64,000 bases of DNA from Echiichthys vipera (lineage: Eukaryota > Chordata > Actinopteri > Perciformes > Trachinidae), in NCBI GenBank assembly GCA_963691815.1, contig OY829650.1, positions 33,791,077-33,855,076 on the forward strand. The letters are read 5' to 3'. Positions 14,667 through 50,509 of the stretch are shown here, piece by piece; within the stretch, counting starts at the first letter, position 1, and each line of letters starts with the position of its first letter. The position numbers were made by a program, and so were the translations under genes. A model generated the notes under the pieces. It was not told the DNA's origin. It worked only from the letters and a program-made list of their open reading frames with translations, and ran no database searches.

Positions 14667-17385
14667 GTTTTACAGAGTAGGTAAAGACCAAACTCTATGA
14701 CTTATTTATGATTTACATAGACCCAACAATTCCCCCATTGAGTATGGTGGCAACAGGCAGGAACATTAAACAAACCCAGCTCTGTGGAGGACGGACATCT
14801 GTCTTGACCGGTTGGGGAGGAAGAAAAGGAGAGAGAAAAGACGGACAGATGGACAGAGAGAGACAAAGACAGAGACAAAGACAGAGACAGACACACTTCC
14901 AGAGATGCAAGCAACCAAAGAGTAAGAGTAATTATAATAATATCTATAGTAATGTGAATATGACTTATATGTTATGGCAGTTACTATAGCAGAATAGTAA
15001 GAAACAAGCACAGCTAAGGTGATAGAATATGAAAATTATAATAACTACGGTGGCAAACATGATCAATGATGAGTAGCGGTAATAATAGCTGCGATACAGC
15101 GAGACACACCACTGATGGTGTTTTTATGGCTACATATTTTATAGTTTATAAAACTAATGATAGTATATATGAGTAACAGTGATAATAGCAGCAGGAAGCG
15201 TCATGCAGGACCACGGCAGCAGGCACAATGTTCCTAATTTTTACAATATTACGCAGGTGAAAATATGCAGTCCTTGTTGTTAATTTTTTGTGAATATCGA
15301 AGGACATATCCTGATCAAAAATAACACCCAGATTACTTACTGTGGTGCTGGAGGACAACACAACATCATCCAGAGTAACAATATCTTTAGCTATTGAGTT
15401 TCGTTGTCGGAGAACTTTGGGGCCAAGTACAATAACTTCAGTTTTCTCTGAGTTTAGCATCAGAAAATTTCAGGTCATCCAGCTTTTTATTTCCTTAATG
15501 CACATTTGAAGTTTAGCTAACGGATCAGTTTCTTCGGGTTTGATCGATAAATATAATTGTGTATCATCAGCATAACAATGAAAATTTATGGAGTGTTTCC
15601 TAATAATATTTCCTAAGGGAAGCATATATTAGGTGAATAGAATTGGTCCAAGGACAGAAGCCTGTGGAACTCCGTGACTGACTTTAGTGTGCATGGAGGA
15701 TTTGTCGTTAACATGTGCAAACTGAGATCTATCTGATAAATAAGACTTAAACCAGCTTAATGCGGTTCCTTTAGTGCCAATTAGATGCTCCAGTCTCTGA
15801 AACAGGATGCGATGGTCAATAGTGTCGAAGGCCGCACTAAGATCTAGTAAAACAAGTACAGAGACAAGTCCTTTGTCGGAAGCTATTAGAAGGTCGTTAG
15901 TCATTTTTACCAGTGCTGTCTCAGTGCTATGATTCGCTCTAAATCCTGACTGGAAGTCCTCAAATAACTCATTATTATGTAAAAAGTCACACAGCTGATT
16001 GGCGACTAATTTATCTAGTATTTTAGAGAGAAAAGGAAGGTTAGATATAGGTCTATAGTTGGTAGTACCTCTGGATCAAAACTGGGCTTTTAGAAAAGAG
16101 GTTTAATTACAGCTACTTTCAAAGACTGTGGTACATAACCTGCTGATAAAGACATATTAATCATATCTAATAAAGGAGTGCTAACTAAAGGTCGCACTCC
16201 TTTAAGTAACCTAGTTGGAATAGAGTCTAGGAGACAAGTAGAGGGCTTTGATGCCTAAATAGTAGAGGTTAATTTGTTAAGGTCAACTGTAGAAAAGCAG
16301 TCCAAGAATATATCAGGTTGGGCAGTTGTTTTTTAAGGTTCCTGGGTTTGAAGAAAAAATAGTGCCAAGCGAGTTCATTTTGTCTCTAATAGTTACAATT
16401 TTATCATTAATGAAGGTCATGAAGTTGTTACTACTGAGGGTTATAGGAATACATGGCTCAGTAGAGCTGTGGCTCTCGGTCAGCCTGGCTACAGTGCTGA
16501 AAAGAAATCTAGGATTGTTCTTATTCTCCTCTATTAAAGATGAGTAATAGGCTGCTCTGGCATTAAGGAGGGCCTTCCTATATGTTTTTAGACTTTCTTG
16601 CCAAACTAAGCGAGATTCCTCCAATTTAGTGGAATGCCATTCACTTTCCAATTTTTTTTTTTGTTTTAATTCATGGGTTTGTGAGTTATACCATGGAGCT
16701 TACTTCCTCTGTTTGATTATCTTCTATTTTTAAAGGAGCACCAGAGTTGAGTGTTGTTCGTCGTGAGCCTGCAACACATTCAACAAGGTGATCAATTTCA
16801 GAGAAACTAACATTAGTACTGGAATCTTGAATATTAGGATAAGGCATTACATTAAATGCAGATGGAATCGCTTCCTTAAATTTAACTACAGCACTATCAG
16901 ATAAACATCTAGTGTAGAAATGTTTGCCAAGATGTGAGTAGTCCTGTAATATGAATTCAAAAGTTATTAAATAATGGTCTGATAAAATAGGATTCTGTGA
17001 AAAGACTATTAAGTCTTTAATTTCCACACCATAAACCAAAACAAGGTCAAGGGTGTGATTAAAACAGTGAGTAGGTTTATGTACAATCTGACTAAAACCA
17101 ATCAAATCTAATAGAGAGATAAACGCAATAATATTAAAATCTCCTACAATGATTACTTTATTAGATTTAAGGACTAAATTTGACAGAAACTCTGAGAATT
17201 CAGATACAAATTCAGAGTACGGACCAGGAGCATGGTACACTATCACAAGTACAATTGGCTGCACAGTTTTCCAGGTTGAATATGAAAGACTAAGAACAAG
17301 ACTTTCAAATGAAAGTCGACCACTGCCTCAAGGTAGATGAGTATTAATATGACTGGGAGGAGTCGATTCATTTAGGCTAACATGA
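14667..17385 (-). mobile_element. L2-type LINE copy 2, truncated at both ends and internally deleted
   Basis: This is the same family and orientation as the copy at 3.4-8.5 kb. Positions 14667-15221 correspond to about 3489-4012 of copy 1. The next base corresponds to about 4712, so some 700 bp (the RT tail) are missing. The match then continues to about 6960 of copy 1, ending at tttaggctaacat. The last 60 bp of the 3' tail are also absent, so this is not only a canonical 5' truncation. The RT YADD codons are still visible near 15560-15571. Remnant coding pieces lie at 15146-15460, 15629-15904, 16313-16651 and 16686-17264. Confidence 0.87.
15236..17264 (-). pseudogene. L2 ORF2 remnant (endonuclease C-terminus and RT)
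   Basis: Broken reading frames keep recognisable blocks: VDFNI-like VGDFNI and LSDHYLITFEFILQDYSHLG (endonuclease end), LNARAAYYSSLIEENKNNPR, LVLLDLSAAFDTIDH, SYLSDRSQFAHV, and LNSEKTEVIVLGPK. Many stops and indels lie between them. It is close enough to copy 1 to be aligned by eye. Confidence 0.82.
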
Positions 17386-18440
17386 CAGAGCCAGATATTG
17401 AATGAAAATACTCAATAAGACATGATTTTCACAGGAACTCCATCCTAATATGTACTAAAGCGTACCCTGCAATGAATCTGAGGTCAGCCATTACACTGGA
17501 GGTCTGAGGAGTCGAGCAGACAGAAAACCCCACCTTGTCTGTGACGCACTGCAGCCATTTAAGGCTCAACATTGGCCACCAGTGAAAATGGCCACTCGGT
17601 GATTAGAAATGAAGCAGTGTGGAGAATGAGGAGGGGGAAGCATGCTGACACTGTATCCAGCTAATAGGAAAGGAGCCCCAGCCTCCGCCATTTTGACTGC
17701 AGAAGAAACAAGGAGGCCGAGAAGAGACCGAGAGAGAAATGTGCTGGCGTGCATTAGCCAGACCCCACCTACCGCCAATTACACATGGAAATGTTTTGCC
17801 CGGGAGAGAAAAGGCCAGACCACTGTAAATCTGACACCCCCTCAATCCTTCAACCACAACACCACCAGCAGCTACGCTTCAAATGAGTTAAATCGAAGCA
17901 GTTTACCCGCTGCACTGCTTTGAAGATGGACAACATTTTCAGCTTGAGTGTCTCTGAGGTGTCTGAGACATGCAGCCTTAAGGACTGATAATGCACATGG
18001 AGGTGAAATGGAAGGAATATTCAGCAACCAACCTTTCTAAGCAGAAAAAATCACTGAAGTGGGAGTAAAATGTAAGAGCAGCAAAGCAATTCATGTATGA
18101 ATGTCAGAATCATTCATTCAAATATGTGGAGGACACATTTTTGTAATGCAAAATGCAGATTCACAATTTGAAAAGATCCCAATGCCCTAAAGCAGGAAAA
18201 TGGCCTGCTTTTCAACTCTGGATGATGTAACTGAAAATAATGAAAGTCCAGTTTTCATAAGCTTCTTATGCTGTGAATAGTTTCAGATATTCTCGCATTT
18301 AATACTTTGACATGTTTCGCACTTGCATCCACTGGAGTGTTTAGTTTCAATAATATACAGCTGAAATTAAATGTTTTATTATTTTCCCCAACCCATATAA
18401 TTGCTACCTAATGAGAAATTGTAATTGTTCTAAAAATTTA
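17386..18440. promoter_or_regulatory. Unique DNA with a possible conserved non-coding element (about 17480-17900)
   Basis: No gene was found. The part at about 17480-17900 is less AT-rich and non-repetitive, without microsatellites. It includes homeodomain-like ccaattacaca and gctaatagg sites. This is the character of a conserved non-coding element upstream of a developmental gene, but conservation cannot be assessed here. Confidence 0.22.
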
Positions 18441-18794
18441 AAAAAAAAATAAAAAAAAAAATAAAAAAAAAAGGGGTGGCAGTAGCTCAGTCCATAGGTG
18501 ACTTGGCTGGGAACCGTAGGGTCGCTGGTTCAAGTCCCTGTGTGGACCATGTATGGAGCGTGGACTGGTTGCTGGAGAGGTGCCAGTTCATCTCCTGGGC
18601 ACTGCCGATGTGCTGTTGAGCGCCGGTCACTGGCAGCCCCCTTGCTCTAACATCTCTCCTTAATTGCATGTATAGGTCCTGTCTTGTCTGTGCATGTGTG
18701 TATTTCGGGCCTGTGTGTGTAACATGATTAATAATAAGAGTGAAAAAATTTAATTTCCCCGTTGCGGGATACATATGGTAATTCTTCTTCTTCT
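18441..18794 (+). mobile_element. tRNA-derived SINE
   Basis: After an A-rich run (18441-18472) comes gtggcagtagctcagtcc, like a tRNA/box A region. A perfect box-B-like ggttcaagtcc follows at 18527-18537. The body ends aatttccccgttgcgggat and a (TTC)n tail at 18782-18794, the type of 3' tail shared with fish LINEs. The head resembles a tRNA, but it is not a functional tRNA gene: no complete cloverleaf was found. Confidence 0.75.
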
Positions 18795-20450
18795 AAATGT
18801 AAGCACCATTACACTTTCAAAGTGTTATCTCTGTGTATCTCCAAAACAGTTTCCAATAGCTAAAATTATAGCCCTGTTTAAGCTATGTGAATTTGAAAAA
18901 AACTGAATAACCTACTGTTAACATGAAAATACAGCAATGTTTCTATAATATAATATTACAGCGACATTGCTGTTTCAAGCTGCAACAATGACAAACTGTT
19001 CCCACAGTGACATAGTGTTCCATATGAGACTATTGGACACAAACAAGACGGTTTACAATCAAATACACACAAATACAACATATTCTTTTCAATATAAATG
19101 CAGGTAAGTATTCAGATACACCTATTCATTCTTTTCTTTCAATGTTTTGTCCCATGACCATATTAGGAACTCTCACAATGATTATATTAGATTTAGGTTA
19201 TATAAAAATATAGTTATAGGCTAAAGTAAGTTGAGTTAAGGTTCATACAAATTCTGAGAGACAGGGTTGGTTGTGGTGGATACTAGTGTGTGTCTCCCTT
19301 CCGGTAATCACTAAATGGAAGTCATATTTCCCAGTCCAATCCTGGTGTCAGAGTGACTGCAGCTGCAGCCTCCTCCTGCTCCAACCACGTGACGGTGGGA
19401 GTGTGTCTAGATTCAATTCCCCTCCAGAACCTCAGCTCAGTTCTACTGCTATAAAAAATCTAACTTTTTGATTGCAGCAGATACTTGCAGAGGTGCTGCA
19501 TGGATTTGGCACAGTGAGGAGCGACATTCCTCCAGTAGAGAGGACACTGATGTAGCAGAGGTCACGCTGAGCTGAGAGCAAAGCAGGAGGTAAGAACGGG
19601 CAGAGATCCCTAACACTGATCCAGGGCTAATCAGTAGTTTCTTAAATGAATGGCTTTTTACTTGTGATTGAACTTTAAATAGTTCTGCCTGCATGCCTTT
19701 GCCTGTCAAAAGTTTAAAAAAAAAAAGCTAAATTTGGTTTTTAAAAAATGTGCATGAAACAGCTTTTGGACATGCTCACTTTTCTGCAGGTTTGCTACCT
19801 AAACTTACCATAATTCCACAGGTTTTGGCTCTATGACCATGGGACACACACTGTGTAATATGCATGCAAATATACATTTAAATATATAGGCTGGTTCTGT
19901 CTTGTTTTTATCTCACAGTATTATTAGAGCTTTAAGGCCCATGAGCCTCCCTCATGTAGAAGATGCAGAATCAGACTTTACAGGCTCTGGATGAATTCAG
20001 GCTCCAGTATAATTGAATTCTGGGTAACTGTATCTAACTGATTGTCTAATTGGCTCTGACAGAATAATGGCCTTAACTGAAGATAAATTCAGCCATCTTT
20101 CTTTTTGATGTGTGGATAGACACCAGTGCACTCACCTAAAAACACCCCAGGCGTTATTTTACAGCAAATAGTTCAATCAACAAGCGTGTAAAACATGAAA
20201 AGTTTTACAATAATAGAATAAAATGACTTGGATTATTAATCGACTTTGGATGTGAGTAAATGAAGCAGAGAATGTACTGTTTAGAGTGTAAACGAGGCAG
20301 GGTGAGAATGTGTGCGTGGTTAATAGTTTGTGGTTGGAGAATAAAGCGGCGGCAGCAGCTCCATCTGCACTTTTCAGCAGTTGGAGAGGGTCGCAGTTGA
20401 GTGTCTGTCAGCAGCGCTATCAGGCTGTTTGGAAAGGCAGCGGAGCAGAG

Positions 20451-20453
<3 letters not shown>
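18795..20453. other. Intergenic, nothing recognised
   Basis: No gene or named repeat was found. Short AT-rich ORFs only. Confidence 0.4.

Positions 20454-20545
<92 letters not shown>
20454..20545. repeat. (CA)n microsatellite
   Basis: This is an 87-bp uninterrupted CA repeat ending in atacac. GC-richer unique DNA (gcggcggcagcagctcc at about 20346) lies just upstream. Confidence 0.97.
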
Positions 20546-20547
<2 letters not shown>

Positions 20548-21964
20548 GCCGACTGATAAACGGTGGCCCTTCATTCGCTCATGTCACCAACAGATATATA
20601 AGCCACACTGGCACCTGATTTATTGACTCGCCGCAGACTTTATGCTTCATTTACTGCAAAACCACAAGCGCATATTTCACCTGCAAATACTGCACACACG
20701 CACGCGCGCACACACACACGCACACAAACACACACTAAGGCAAGCATAACCAAGGTGATGTGAGAAGTTTTGGAAGATTATTTTGGTTATGAAGTGATCC
20801 ATCTTTACTGCGCGAGAATCCGTTTTTTCGTAACCACCAGATTAATTTAAATAAACCATTCTTAGAATAGTTAGGATCCGATGAGTATATACTATAATAG
20901 TAGAATCGTTACTATGGTGCCGCTGGTTTGATATCAGTAAAATAACAATGTATGTCTTTATTTAATGCCATTTAGTGTTTGCCAGAGGAATGCGCAGTGT
21001 GCAAAACAAAACGGGCCCATTTTCTCACGCTAAAAGAGGATATTTTTCGTAAATCAGAATCAGAATCAGAAATACTTTAATAATCCAAGGGGAAAAAAAT
21101 AATAAATAATATTAATAAATAATAAAGGTCACTCAGAGACTGTACTGCGGGCTTACGTCGTTACATGATTTTTTCCAGGTCCACCAATCACCATTTGAAA
21201 TGACAGTTTGGGCTCTTTTACGAGTCTATTTATTGACCACAGGAGAAGAATATTTCTTTCTACGGATTGTTTTAGAGGAATATTACCGCAGGCTATTTAA
21301 TATTAAATAAGATATGCACTGCAATGCACTGGAATAGATTTCTGATCAGAGGTAATATCTCTTTGATAACAGTGTTTGGGTAAATTATTCTTGGGAAAAA
21401 AGAGTGTAATTGTATCGCTGAAGGACGATCACCATTTCCCGAGGCCGGTGAAGGCTGCAATGCTGTTTGTGAGTGAATGAGGTTATTTCACGGAGGTCAG
21501 AAATGTGCATTCGGCTGAAGTAATATCTGACTCCATGGGTTTGTGCATTGATGCCATGTCTATGAGCTGTGTGTCAGCATCAGTTCAGGGGAATGAAAGG
21601 CTTCTTAAGGTGAAGTCCAACTGCTGACATGAAGTCACATCACCTCATAGCGGTCTGATACTGACCGGAACACGCAGGTCATTGCATTTGACTGAATAAT
21701 CCTGTTGGTCCCCAAAACAAGATAATGTGGAATAATTGAATCCGGTGAATGTGTCGCAAAAGTGCATGTTGGCTGAGTGAGACGAATAATAAATAGATGG
21801 TGGTGGTCAGAATGTGTCCAGTGAGTGGATGTTACCGAGGCTCAGAGGCACAGTCCGCCTGGGACGCACTGCTCCCCAACTGCAGCGTCAGGGCCAGCCC
21901 GGTGAGAGCAACAGGGGGACATCACTCTCTCCTGCTGCTCAAACACACTGAAAGTGGGCTGAGC

Positions 21965-21967
<3 letters not shown>
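20546..21967. other. Upstream flank of tbx4, mostly unique
   Basis: No gene was found. It includes a short imperfect CA/CG tract (20694-20735) and a LINE tail remnant at 21054-21110. It could hold tbx4 regulatory sequence, but nothing specific can be named. Confidence 0.35.
21054..21110 (-). repeat. Rex1/CR1-type LINE 3' tail remnant
   Basis: Repeated aatcag units followed by aaatactttaataatccaag read, on the minus strand, as ccttggattattaaagtatt plus a (CTGATT)n tail. This is the 3' signature of CR1-like fish LINEs. Only the tail is recognisable. Confidence 0.5.

Positions 21968-22035
<68 letters not shown>
21968..22035. repeat. (TG)34 microsatellite
   Basis: This is a 68-bp uninterrupted TG repeat just upstream of the GC-rich candidate promoter. 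Confidence 0.97.
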
Positions 22036-22036
<1 letters not shown>

Positions 22037-22079
22037 TTCCAAGAAAACACCCCAGTGTGTTCCCTTCCTCAGCCCAGAG

Positions 22080-22315
22080 AGCGCACTGCACAGGCGCAGA
22101 ACGCAGCTCGATGCCGGAGAAGCTGAAAGGCACTAAGGCAGCCTAACTGACCGAGGCACCGACACTTGTGGGCGGACATCCGCCGCCGGAGAACGGGCGT
22201 TTTTAAAAGCAGGTGCCGCCGCTGTGTGGAGGGAAAGAGCCCGCTGTTACCGGGCTGGAGACAGCGCTGCGGTGCACAGGGATGGATTCAGGCAGATGAT
22301 AGCTGAGTGCATGAG
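22080..22315 (+). promoter_or_regulatory. Candidate tbx4 promoter and 5' non-coding exon
   Basis: A locally GC- and CpG-rich block lies about 4.4 kb upstream of the tbx4 ATG. It contains gccgccgg-type runs, a TATA-like tttttaaaag at 22200-22209 and a donor-like ATGAG|gtacag at 22315/22316. With the acceptor-like site just before the coding ATG (26650/26651), this could be a first non-coding exon of about 85 nt. No ORF or alignment proves it; it is inferred from base composition and splice-like motifs. Confidence 0.35.
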
Positions 22316-22775
22316 GTACAGTAGAGACGCGCTGTGCTGCTGATGAGCTGCACTGTAAATGCATTATCTGCTGATTATCTGCTGACTTGTAAACAGCGCT
22401 GTGTGTTCCAGACGGCTGCATTTCAAACAGTACAGTGTCGTCCTCTGAGAGAGGAATCAGCTGCGGTCATTAGACTGCAGGACAGTCTGATATGGGACAT
22501 GTGGATGTGACAGTTATGGGCAAAAAACGGCTCATTACAATAAGACTGAGGCTGCCTCTGTATGTCACTTTGTTTATTGTTTATTTTGTCTGAGATTTAG
22601 TTTGATTGTTTACATTACATTCGTATTGTTAAGAAATAACATAATAATCAAATGCTTATTTAGAGATGCTTTTTTTACTATTAGCTATAATTATTAATAA
22701 TAAAACCCCTTTATTTTTGCCACACGCTAACAATAAAAATGTCTTATTGTTATTATTATTAGGCGATTTCAAGTA

Positions 22776-22833
<58 letters not shown>

Positions 22834-23378
22834 GAAGAAGAAGAAGAAGAAGAATAACATCGTGTGTGTTTTATTGTTTAATTATTGGCAGGTAGGCTAT
22901 TAGCAGATGGTAATTATGAACATATGTGATTTTAAATTCCTGTTTTAATTTTAATATATATTCTATCCTTTTAATAAGGAGGTGTTGAGAGGGGTTGTAT
23001 ATGTTCGTTTCCTAATTTCCCTAAATATAAGGCTGGACAGAATCACTTGGGCCTGTTCGTTTCTCAGTGTGACAGCGGTGACTTCTTGTCTTTGAAACCT
23101 ATCGCAGTGTTGTTAGGTTGTTTGAATCTAAAGCGATTTCTATAATTTCTGTTTCAGCAGACTAAGGGATTTGCAATGAAGTGACATTTGAAGAATGTAT
23201 TTTACGTGCTTCATTTGCGTGTTCATCATCTGACATTGTTTGTTGTGTGGACCGAAAAGCCTCCCTGTTTATGCTCGGGCCTTTATGCGTCAGAGCTGCA
23301 GACACAAAATGGCGGCAGATTGAAATGTATTACAGCTGTCACAGTTAAAACAATCATATCTCATAAACAACACACGTA
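22316..23378. other. Probable tbx4 first intron, proximal part
   Basis: No ORF with coding character was found. It contains the TAA/GAA microsatellite at 22776-22854. If the exon near 22.2 kb is real, this is the start of the 5' UTR intron. Confidence 0.35.
22776..22854. repeat. Compound (TAA)n-(GAA)n microsatellite
   Basis: About 19 TAA units run to 22833 and change into about seven GAA/AAG units. The GAA part is purine-only and can form triplex DNA. Confidence 0.95.
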
Positions 23379-23400
23379 CACACACACACACACACACACA
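23379..23400. repeat. (CA)11 microsatellite
   Basis: This is a short uninterrupted CA repeat. Confidence 0.9.
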
Positions 23401-23928
23401 TTTATTTCTCAGCTTTTTTGCATGTTTACAGTTGAGAGCCCTCTGTATTGTGCAGAAACAGAACTCCTGATTTCATGTATTTACTTGTGTCTGACAGGTG
23501 ATAAAGTGTCACAGTGTGTGTATGAATATGTGCCCTGAACAGTTTTCAGAGTGAGTGCCCACAGTGACACAAACCCAAACAGGGTTCTGGCTCCTGCTGC
23601 TCAGTTAAACAGCACCAGTGAAAGGCCCATGGTTTCAGGCAGTAAAAGGCTCTATGGTCATTTCCCTGTCAGCCCTTATCTTTATTAGCGTTCACAAGTG
23701 TCTCCATCAGTTTACAGTGGACACCGCCTCTCAACTTCCATGGCTGGGAGAGTGGCCGCTCTGTGTTTACAGGCCCACATCCTCCTGTGTGGAATGAGCA
23801 GCCCTGGGGTTTCAGGGGCAGGGAAAAGAAAGCCACAGGTTTACACTGACGTGGAGAACTGTGGTTGTTTGCCTCACTTCTTCACAAACATTGGCAGTTT
23901 CTATAACTGAGAACACTTATAGGAGAGT
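23401..23928. other. Unique non-coding DNA upstream of tbx4
   Basis: No gene was recognised. The sequence from 23560 to 23880 is moderately GC-rich and non-repetitive and might be regulatory. Confidence 0.25.
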
Positions 23929-24486
23929 AGTGTTGCAAAGAGGCGGACAATTTCTGGTAAATTTCCGGAAATTTTTCAGAAACTTTCCATGGGAAGTTAA
24001 GCTGGAGAATTTAAATGGGAATTATGGGAATTTATAGGAATTATTTGGAAATTGGGGGTAAATTAAACAAACTGTATTATATCCAAACTTTAATATAAAT
24101 ATACAGTATATATTGTCATAGGCAGTCATCCATGAAAAACAATACAGTTTAAAAAAAATGTAATGGATTTATTTGTAAGTAGAACTTTATCAAGTTTTAA
24201 TTATTTTATTTAACTAATCTAAAAAGGCATGGGATGGATGAATGCACAGTGTATGTAGGGGGTGTGGCCTCAATACCCCTACAGTGAGAAGTGTATGTGA
24301 TTGAGAAAGTGTACTTGCGTGAAATCTGGTTGTTTTAGTCAAGATTATGCTAAAATATATTTTATCCAACTATATTTAAAATCCCTGTTAAGGGCCAACT
24401 TACAATTTTGTAAATTCCAGGTTTATTCCTGTTTATTCCCATGGAAAGTTTCCAGTTTCTAAAATTCCCAGAATTTTGCAATGGTA
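23929..24486. mobile_element. MITE / non-autonomous DNA transposon with inverted ends
   Basis: The left end agtgttgcaaag and the right end ttttgcaatggta are inverted relatives. Just inside them aaactttccatgggaa (left) matches the complement of ttcccatggaaagttt (right). The left arm is made of ttccggaaattt / gggaattatggg-type motifs. There is no ORF. The style is hAT-like, but no clear target duplication was identified. Confidence 0.6.
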
Positions 24487-26634
24487 TATGAGAGTGCTGA
24501 GAACTTGTGGCCAGTAAAACAGCTGGAATAGGATATGAAAGATATGAAGTGTGTGTGTGTGTGTTGAAACACGTCAGAAAATAGTATTTTTAATAAAGAC
24601 AATGTTTTTGATCCCTCACCAGTAGTTTCAGCTTCGTAAAGAGCGTTCAGAAAAGTGGGAGCTTGCAGTGTAGAGCCGGCTGGCGCCCTCAAGAGTGTGA
24701 GACAGATGCAGGATGAGACACAGACACAGATGTGGGCTCATTATGAAGCAGTGGGAAAGACAATCTGCAGTGGTTCTGTAGGTGTGACAGAGAGAAGGAC
24801 TTATGACTGTCAACATAATGACCATCATTGGTTTTGGTCCTTTCCTGTTAAAACCCCCCTCTAATCCATCTAGTTTGAGACTGCTTTAAATCCCTGGTCT
24901 GCAGGTTTCATAATGAAATTAAAAATGGCCCTTCAGGGGCTCCAGTTTTACAGTGTGCTACAGTATTTCAGTACAGTGAACCGCACTCTCAGTTGCATTT
25001 TTTTTTAACAGATTTTTATGGAGTCTTGTCCAGAAATGTGAAATAAAAGGTGTCATGGAGCTGAACTGTTTTAAGTCTATTTGGACTTGGGTTCACGTGT
25101 GAGACGAAGGGGAGAGTGTGTCGGTACTGGGTGAGACTGTACACTTCAGTAATATTTTTGTAACAAATTCACACCTAAGACGAGCAGATGAGTAAAAAGA
25201 AATGCTGATCTGATGTGCAAAGTTTGCCCCATTGCATGATGGGATGCAATGAAGCCTGTCCACAATGAAAAAGTGCTACCATTCTGCTGAACGACAAAAT
25301 CTTTAATTACATTATTATTAAGGACAAATGGCTCTAGAAGAAGCTCCCCTCAAATAGTTGAAAATCCAATTAGTGATTTTGTATTGTTCATATCCTAATA
25401 TGTGAGAATTGATTATGTCCATTTTAAATCTAAATACCAAGCCACTCTAAATACTACTTGAATCAAGTTAACAGAAGATTTTTCACTGCAGAGCAATTTT
25501 GCCTGACTTTCTTACCAACAACAGCAACTGCTGGTCCAATTCAAACAAATGACCTTATTTTTTCTGAAGAAGTAGCTGAGATGAGAAATCCAATATTTGC
25601 TGGATTTTTATGTCCACATTTGACATTCAGAGTATTTTTAGTTCTTCAGTTGGGCTTAAACATGTGAGCTGTGGTGGGAAATGGCATTTCTGTTGCACAC
25701 CTTCACAGCAGACATTCCCACAGCAAGACAGGTATTCGTTTCAGGGAAGGGAGGGGGTTTATACACTGCAATTAAATATAAAATATTTAAATTTATATTC
25801 AAAAGCCAATTAAAAATATGGAAGATGATGGCCAACATCTTTAGGGCTGCAACAACATTTTACCTCTACATTACTTACATTAACGCGAGGATGGAATGTA
25901 ATTATGGGCTTGCATACAAAAATATATATTTAAAAAATATTCCCATCTCATAATTCCACCTTTTTTCCATGCTCCAGGACTTTCTTAATTTATAATCACA
26001 GAGCTGGAGGGAAAATAAATTACATTTGAATGTTATAGAAGACAAAGTGAGGGTCATTGTTAAATGGGAGGAGATGTTATGAGTGAAGACTGCAGATTCA
26101 GAGGGAACAATGGGACCAAAAAGAAAATTAAATGTCACTTCCCTAAAAATCTAAAAACAGAAAAATAAGCCTACAGAGAAATCATCCAAATACAATTTGT
26201 CAAAGGAAAGTCAAGTCATAATCCATTTCAACACTGCTGATGATACAATGCCTTTTAGGCAAATTTCTTTTTTACAGTCACTTTATAGTCATATTTCACA
26301 ATTCCCTCTGTATTCACAGTAAAAACTGCCCCGTAAAATGGATGCAACCTCGAATGTAACTGTGATTGGAAAAGGACAGCGCAACATAGACAGAAATGTA
26401 TTGGCTGGACTGAATCTCTGCGTTTGCGCTGCACTTGACGGCACTGACCAATGGTGCATTTTTACAATTACTCCGATAGTATAGGATTTATATGTGTTAG
26501 TATGGGATTCATAACGTGTATTAATGGCATTGGAGAGTTGGAATTAAGCATCTGAAAAGTGTCACATGTCAAGACTAATGTCACGCGGACATGTCTGCGC
26601 GTTCACAGCTGCGTACTGCTCTGACAGCCAAATA
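24487..26634. other. Upstream/intronic DNA before tbx4 coding exon 1
   Basis: No coding sequence was recognised. A (GT)9 tract lies at about 24549-24564. A gggctgcaac motif at 25843 resembles the end of a common fish dispersed repeat. The last 300 bp are probably intron or 5' UTR. Confidence 0.4.
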
Positions 26635-26653
26635 TTTGTGTAATCCTGCAGAG
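26635..26653 (+). promoter_or_regulatory. Probable 3' splice site just upstream of tbx4 ATG
   Basis: The bases tttgtgtaatcctgcag followed by agATG form a plausible branch/pyrimidine/AG acceptor ending at 26650. It implies that the 5' UTR is spliced and selects the ATG at 26654 over the upstream in-frame ATG at 26591. Confidence 0.5.

Positions 26654-50509
<23,856 letters not shown>

Noticed and set aside
18473..18545. tRNA-like sequences (also at 42801-42860 and 56665-56730)
   Set aside because: Box A and B motifs are present but belong to SINE heads; no intact cloverleaf was seen.
20310..20626. Long HTHT/VCVC reading frames over CA/TG repeats (also at 12306, 21797, 26847 and 60216-60583)
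   Set aside because: Dinucleotide repeats have no stops in several frames; these are not genes.
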